From Filosporella fistucella (Eukaryota > Ascomycota > Leotiomycetes > Helotiales): a stretch of 64,000 nucleotides of DNA. The notes beneath the pieces were generated by a model. That model worked only from the letters and a program-made list of their open reading frames with translations. It was not told the origin of the DNA and made no database searches. The first letter of the stretch is position 1; each line of letters starts with the position of its first letter. A program made the position numbers and the translations under genes. Location: positions 1,550,001-1,614,000 of the forward strand of contig JAQJZZ010000008.1 of NCBI GenBank assembly GCA_030077755.1. The letters run 5' to 3'. Below, in pieces: positions 59,665-64,000 of the stretch.

Positions 59665-61747
59665 AGTGAAGTGTCTTTGTACTATTTTCGATCGTATATA
59701 CCATTTGAGCCTTGCAAGTTCTGATGAGAAACGGGTTTTGGAGCTCACAGTGTTTTGGCTTCAACGCCTGTTAGAGCTGTTAGAGCGGCTTGGTGGATTA
59801 TTCAAAATGGCGTTTGGTCTTCAACGACAAAGTAGGAGATGATTATAATTTCCAGATGGGGCCATTAGTCTTGTGGTCTGGAGGCAATTCAAGAGCTCGA
59901 AGACTAGCATATTCTTTCCACTTATTGTCCAAGTACACGTGATTGAAGTCATTTCTCACTCTGGGGACTTTCAATGATTTCCATTATTCTAGTCTCCCGA
60001 CTCAACCTTCCTACCTCCAAAATTCAAAATAGAACCCAAGCATCTATTAGCAAACTACCCCGCGAAACCCGTATATCCGCCTATTACTACTACCAAACCG
60101 GTCCCTCCCCAGCTATCCCCCCTCGGTAAAGTTCCGACAAGCACTTGAAAGTCTACTATCCAAACTACTCACCACTAGCACAAACGCCTACCTCCGCCGC
60201 CATCTTCCCTCCCCTCGCATTCACAAAACAACTCAGCCTTGAGATCAACACCACTATCCCCATCTAGTCATCCGTGGCAAACCAACCAATTGGAACCAGG
60301 TCCTCGTACTCCGGGGCCTCTAACATGCGATTCTACTCCGTACTCTATCATTCAGACTCATGTAGTAGATGAATTAGTACCCTTATCCTAGCTCTTCGGT
60401 AGTGACGGTACGAGCGGAGGGTAGATCGTAATCTTCAATTTTCTTTCTGCCAGTGATATGCTGGAAGTACTATTATGTTAGTTGAGAAGTTTACGAAGCA
60501 GCGAATTAGATGCTTGGAATGAGGACCCTGACTATCGCTGCCTGGGTAGAGGGTATTTAGTTTCGGCTGCTGGAGGGAGGGCGTGGCATTGTAAACACTT
60601 AGCTAGAAGAAGCTCGGAGTATCTCTTCATGTCCGAGGTTGATGGGGATGGATTGGAAATGATGCAATTTTTGGAGGTTTTGCTAACTAATTGAGTGTAT
60701 GGTACACTGTGCTTCCAAGTAAAGAATATGAGACTACGGTGAGGCTTAGACCGTCCTCAATAAGATGAATAATACAACCGTAATCACTTCCTTTCCCCTC
60801 ATTTGATTTAATTCAGGATATACTCTACCTTACGGGGCGAAATCTGCAACACAGCGGCAGAGCAGACATGGGAATTCAGATATCCATGATGAGATAACAA
60901 ACCTGGAAAGTGGCTTGCCTTGGCACGTACAGTCACGCCTCGAATAAAATTAAGGTTAATACTCCCAAGGCTCTCCGGTCGTCTCCCCTTAAAGATACCG
61001 ACGATTATCTCTCTACCTTACCATCCATCCAAAATACCTTGCTATTTCAATTCCCTCCACATCTTCTCCGGTGGGAGCTGAAATTCTAGATTTGACCTGT
61101 CTGTGCCTTACGGGTGGATGTTTCTGTGCCTTAATCGAAGCCATAGCCTCATCCCACTATCGCCCCTCCAAAATCTCCATTAAATCCTAACTGCGCATTC
61201 CTTTCTCCTCCCTCCTCATCCGCTTTCTTTAGAGATGAAGATCCTGGCGTTAATCCTTTTGTTGATGGAAGCGGCAACTGGTTTACTACTTTCATGAGGT
61301 GAAGTGAAATGCTAAAAATAGATTGATTTTGGTTCATTGATATTTTCTGCGCAAATCAACGGAGTGCTTCTCCGTAGGTAGATAGGGTTATTTGCTTTTT
61401 GTACTCATATGCCTCTTTCTTGGCGCTGGGTACGAGATATAGGATACGCGTATAACGTATTTGATTTTTTTTCACAGTGAGATTAGATGGGATGAAAGAG
61501 GATATTTGGAGCTTGGAGAGAAATTCACAATAGTGTTATTAATTTGTCTTACCTATCCATCTTATCTTAAATAATGCAATAATATGAATAATCACTCAGC
61601 TGTAATCCAAATCTCTCTTCCCCAATTCCAGACCTCTTCATCTCTGCCTCCAAATTACATCATCATACCTCTCCCAGCGCCAAACCCATGCCCTTTCTTC
61701 CCTCCCATCGACATCTGGAGATAACCCATCAAGCTATCGATAGTATA
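59665..61747. other. Intergenic
   Basis: About 2 kb. A small frame at 60482-60694 and CT-rich stretches (60000-60250) show no recognised domain. No repeat or RNA gene found. Confidence 0.45.
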
Positions 61748-62100
61748 TCAGCACTTGTCTGCCTCCCTCTCAAGCACGTATCCAACTCCTGCAACTTCAA
61801 ACGTGACGTTACTTCCAATAGCAAAGCCTCGCTTGTCTTCTTCCTGCCAGACTGTGAGGTAATGCATTTCGGAGTTAGAGCATAGAGACGGCGTCAGTGG
61901 TAGCGCGTACTTAGTAGCGAGCGGTCTGTACCTTGAGGGGTAGACTTGGCTGACATGGCTGGAGCTTGAGCAGTTTTTCCTTGTTTTGCTGTGGTTTTTA
62001 TGCAAGTGAGAATGCTAGATGTGATTAGGATGTCAGATCTAGGGTAGATAATGAGATACCTCATTGAGGACGCCATGCTATTATCGTAGGGTGAAGGCAA
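61748..62100 (-). CDS. Small three-exon protein, unknown function
   Basis: On the minus strand, 62100-62060, 62014-61911 and 61851-61748 join in frame to 82 aa. The first intron (62015-62059, 45 nt) has GTATCT, CCTAATC and ATCTAG. The second (61852-61910, 59 nt) has GTACGC, CTCTAAC and CACAG. The product starts MPSPYDNSMASSM and ends with a well-formed WQEEDKRGFAIGSNVTFEV...VLEREADKC. I do not recognise it. The agreement of two introns with frame is the main evidence. It lies just downstream of the bZIP gene on the same strand. Confidence 0.4.
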
Positions 62101-62273
62101 TTGGTAAAAAATGTCTATTGAGGTTAATTCTAGTGTCTCTCTACTCTCTTGTAGCCAATATTTTCATTCCTTTCGCCATGTGTGTATAGTAAGCAATCCA
62201 CAGCCACCAAAGAACGCCCATCGCTATGCTTTGCCAGTCGCGCTCAAGGAATAGAGTAATTGGTGGTATGAGA

Positions 62274-63600
62274 CTACCATTCTGGTAGTACAGGTGCACC
62301 TCTCTGCCTTCGCCAAAAGTTTGCGCGTTGTGTCCATCCAGATCCCAGAAGCCAACCCCACCGCTCGAGAATTGGTTGAGAGAGCTCCCAACTCATCTCA
62401 TCAAGCGGCTCATCACCCCAAATGACTACTTGCCCGACTTCATCACGCCCATTACCTGCCATACCCAGGTCCGAGCAGAACTGCTGCGCTACTTCGGAGG
62501 TTACGCTCATGAGACGTTCACGTAGCGAGGGAGACGCGATATAGTCGATTCCACAGTAGTGAGGAGTTTCGAGTTGTGATTTGCTGGGTTTGAGAGCGGG
62601 AGGTAGACGATCACTCATTGAACGGAGAACCGCAAGATGGCGTTGAGGATCAGCAATCACTGAGGGGTCGGAGTAGAGTGTAAAGGTCTCTAAAAGTTCG
62701 TTCCGTGCTTTATTGCGATCGTAGGGTACCATTACCATCGTTCTACATGATTAGTTAGAATATATATCAGAGAGAAAATACGTCAAACAGGAGCAACGAA
62801 CGATTGCTGACCACTAACTCTTCGTTCGCCTGGCACATTTGGTGGTGCCTGTGCCTCGACCGATGGTTGGGATGCATTCAGAGACTGAAAAGGGGGTCCC
62901 ATTGTAGATCGAGAACTTCGGAACCCTGATGACTCAGGTGAGCTTTTGTGTGAATTATGACGGAGTCCGGATTGATGTACCATAGAATATGGCTGAGATG
63001 ACAACGCGGCTGGATCGGCGTATGCATGCATCGAGGGTGGTAACATCGAGGATGTTAACGATAGAGCCGCCATTGGCATCATATCTGAACCCAAAGTTGC
63101 TGGTGGACTGCCTGTACCTGACATTGATGTGCCGGATATCGATGGAGACAATGAGTATTGGCGACCATCATTAGAAATTGAAGGCGCATTTATTGAACTA
63201 GATAGCATATGGTTTGACGACGACGATGAGCCATATATTTGTGCCCGAAGTGCTTCGTTTTCTCTTCTTAATTCATCGTTTTGGTACCGCAGACGTTCAA
63301 TCTCTTCTGATTGCTCGGAGCTTTGCTCTTTCTGTGCTTGTTCAAGGTTCTTTAAATGTTCCTTTCTTCTTCGGCCTGGATGGGGTTAGTGGGATATTTT
63401 CTTTGGGTGTATCGAGGGCCGTACGGAATTCCCTTTGTGCAAGACGGTTATACTGTGGTCAGGTTAGTGGATAGTAGTCTCAAGAACCTTTCGAAGCCGC
63501 CTACCTCTCGCTTGCGCTCTTCTTTGTCCGCTGCTGAGTCCATGTTGCTCTTGAGAGAGTATTGTCTGGAGTGACGAGTAGTGGTAGTATATGTAGTCAT
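62274..63600 (-). CDS. bZIP transcription factor with C-terminal DUF3425 domain
   Basis: Minus-strand exons 63600-63505, 63452-63425, 63375-62802 and 62742-62274 give 388 aa. Introns are 52, 49 and 59 nt; the third uses the uncommon donor GTTCGT. The basic region is rebuilt by splicing: ERKREYNRLAQREFRRRRKEH, with N34-R42 in the N-x7-R spacing and the AQxxFR form of AP-1/Yap-like fungal factors. The leucine-zipper-like heptads (LKNLEQAQKE...IERLRYQNDELRRENEAL) are polar with few Leu. A Ser/Pro/Met-rich middle precedes a DUF3425 domain (PYDRNKARNELLETFTL...ERWGWLLGSGWTQRANFWR), a partner found with fungal bZIP factors linked to secondary metabolism or stress. The 28-nt second exon carries the DNA-contacting residues. 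Target genes unknown. Confidence 0.88.
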
Positions 63601-64000
63601 TTTGAATGGAGGAATCAAGAGATAATATATTTTTGAGATCGACTGCTGTTATGTTTGGATCCTTCCTTCACTATGGGTCTGAGTGAGATCATATACCCTG
63701 CCCCATCCTGCGGGTGCATGTGCTAGACGCAGTAAATTGCCCATTTCGGAGTACAGAGCGACAGCTCCGTACTAGTTGTACTAATTAGTCTTCAGCCTTG
63801 GGAGGCTAATACTACCCTGGTATTCCAGCAACTCAAGGACTCACAATTTTAGCTCGTGGCTACATGCTTGGCGTGAGCTTGATCACCTTGAGAATTCGCT
63901 TGAGACGCGGGTTCCCCATATTTTCGATATTTTCGAATCACGGTCCGAGAAATGCTTCGAGCTTGGATCAAGTAGTCGCGGACTTTCCCTCATGTTACAC
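63601..64000. other. Promoter side of the bZIP gene
   Basis: No gene recognised; presumed promoter and leader of the leftward bZIP gene. The window ends here. Confidence 0.5.

Noticed and set aside
60000..60700. Possible acyltransferase-like remnants
   Set aside because: Similarity was too vague in any frame to support a call.

Overview
This window is nuclear DNA from a filamentous ascomycete (Pezizomycotina). The genes carry short introns of about 45-140 nt, with GT..AG ends and CTAAC/CTGAC-like branch points 10-25 nt before the acceptor. Products are typical of moulds: a Sch9 kinase with an N-terminal C2 region, a bZIP-DUF3425 factor, CFEM GPI-anchored proteins, a UstYa-family relic, Ppn1 and Rsc7. 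Placing it in Leotiomycetes (Botrytis/Sclerotinia-like) is an impression only.

Layout. 0-15 kb: NADAR-domain protein (-), a four-helix membrane protein with a TAG just after its last helix (+), a peroxisomal MaoC hydratase ending in SKL (+), a P-loop protein resembling a phage/bacterial family (-), a gene-poor stretch, mitochondrial ATP synthase subunit H (+), then two decayed genes (UstYa/DUF3328 relic and a hydrophobic protein with several lesions). 15-26 kb: Sch9-type AGC kinase (-) divergent from RSC7/Npl6 (+), a deaminase-superfamily protein (+), and a Trp-repeat protein (-). 26-34.5 kb: about 8 kb with no gene I can recognise. 34.5-46.5 kb: Clg1/Pcl-like cyclin with a long pyrimidine-rich leader, a decayed single-pass membrane protein, a CFEM/GPI protein, a tiny Cys-rich protein, tRNA-Ser(AGA), and vacuolar endopolyphosphatase Ppn1. 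48-64 kb: an unknown Lys-rich protein, a seven-exon CorA-like protein (-) divergent from a GNAT acetyltransferase (+), a second CFEM protein, a CLC chloride channel/exchanger (-), an ethanolamine kinase (+), a small three-exon gene (-) and a bZIP-DUF3425 transcription factor (-).

Most genes are independent housekeeping or signalling loci; I see no intact biosynthetic cluster. Sch9, Ppn1 and the Pcl-type cyclin all touch nutrient/phosphate control, but they are far apart and this is probably coincidence. The items most worth a second look are the phage-like P-loop protein, in-frame TAG codons directly after predicted membrane helices at two loci, the multi-lesion hydrophobic pseudogene beside a UstYa relic, the Trp-repeat ORF, and a 24-nt microexon in the CorA-like gene. 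Exon boundaries were set by hand from splice motifs and frame continuity; there is no transcript evidence.
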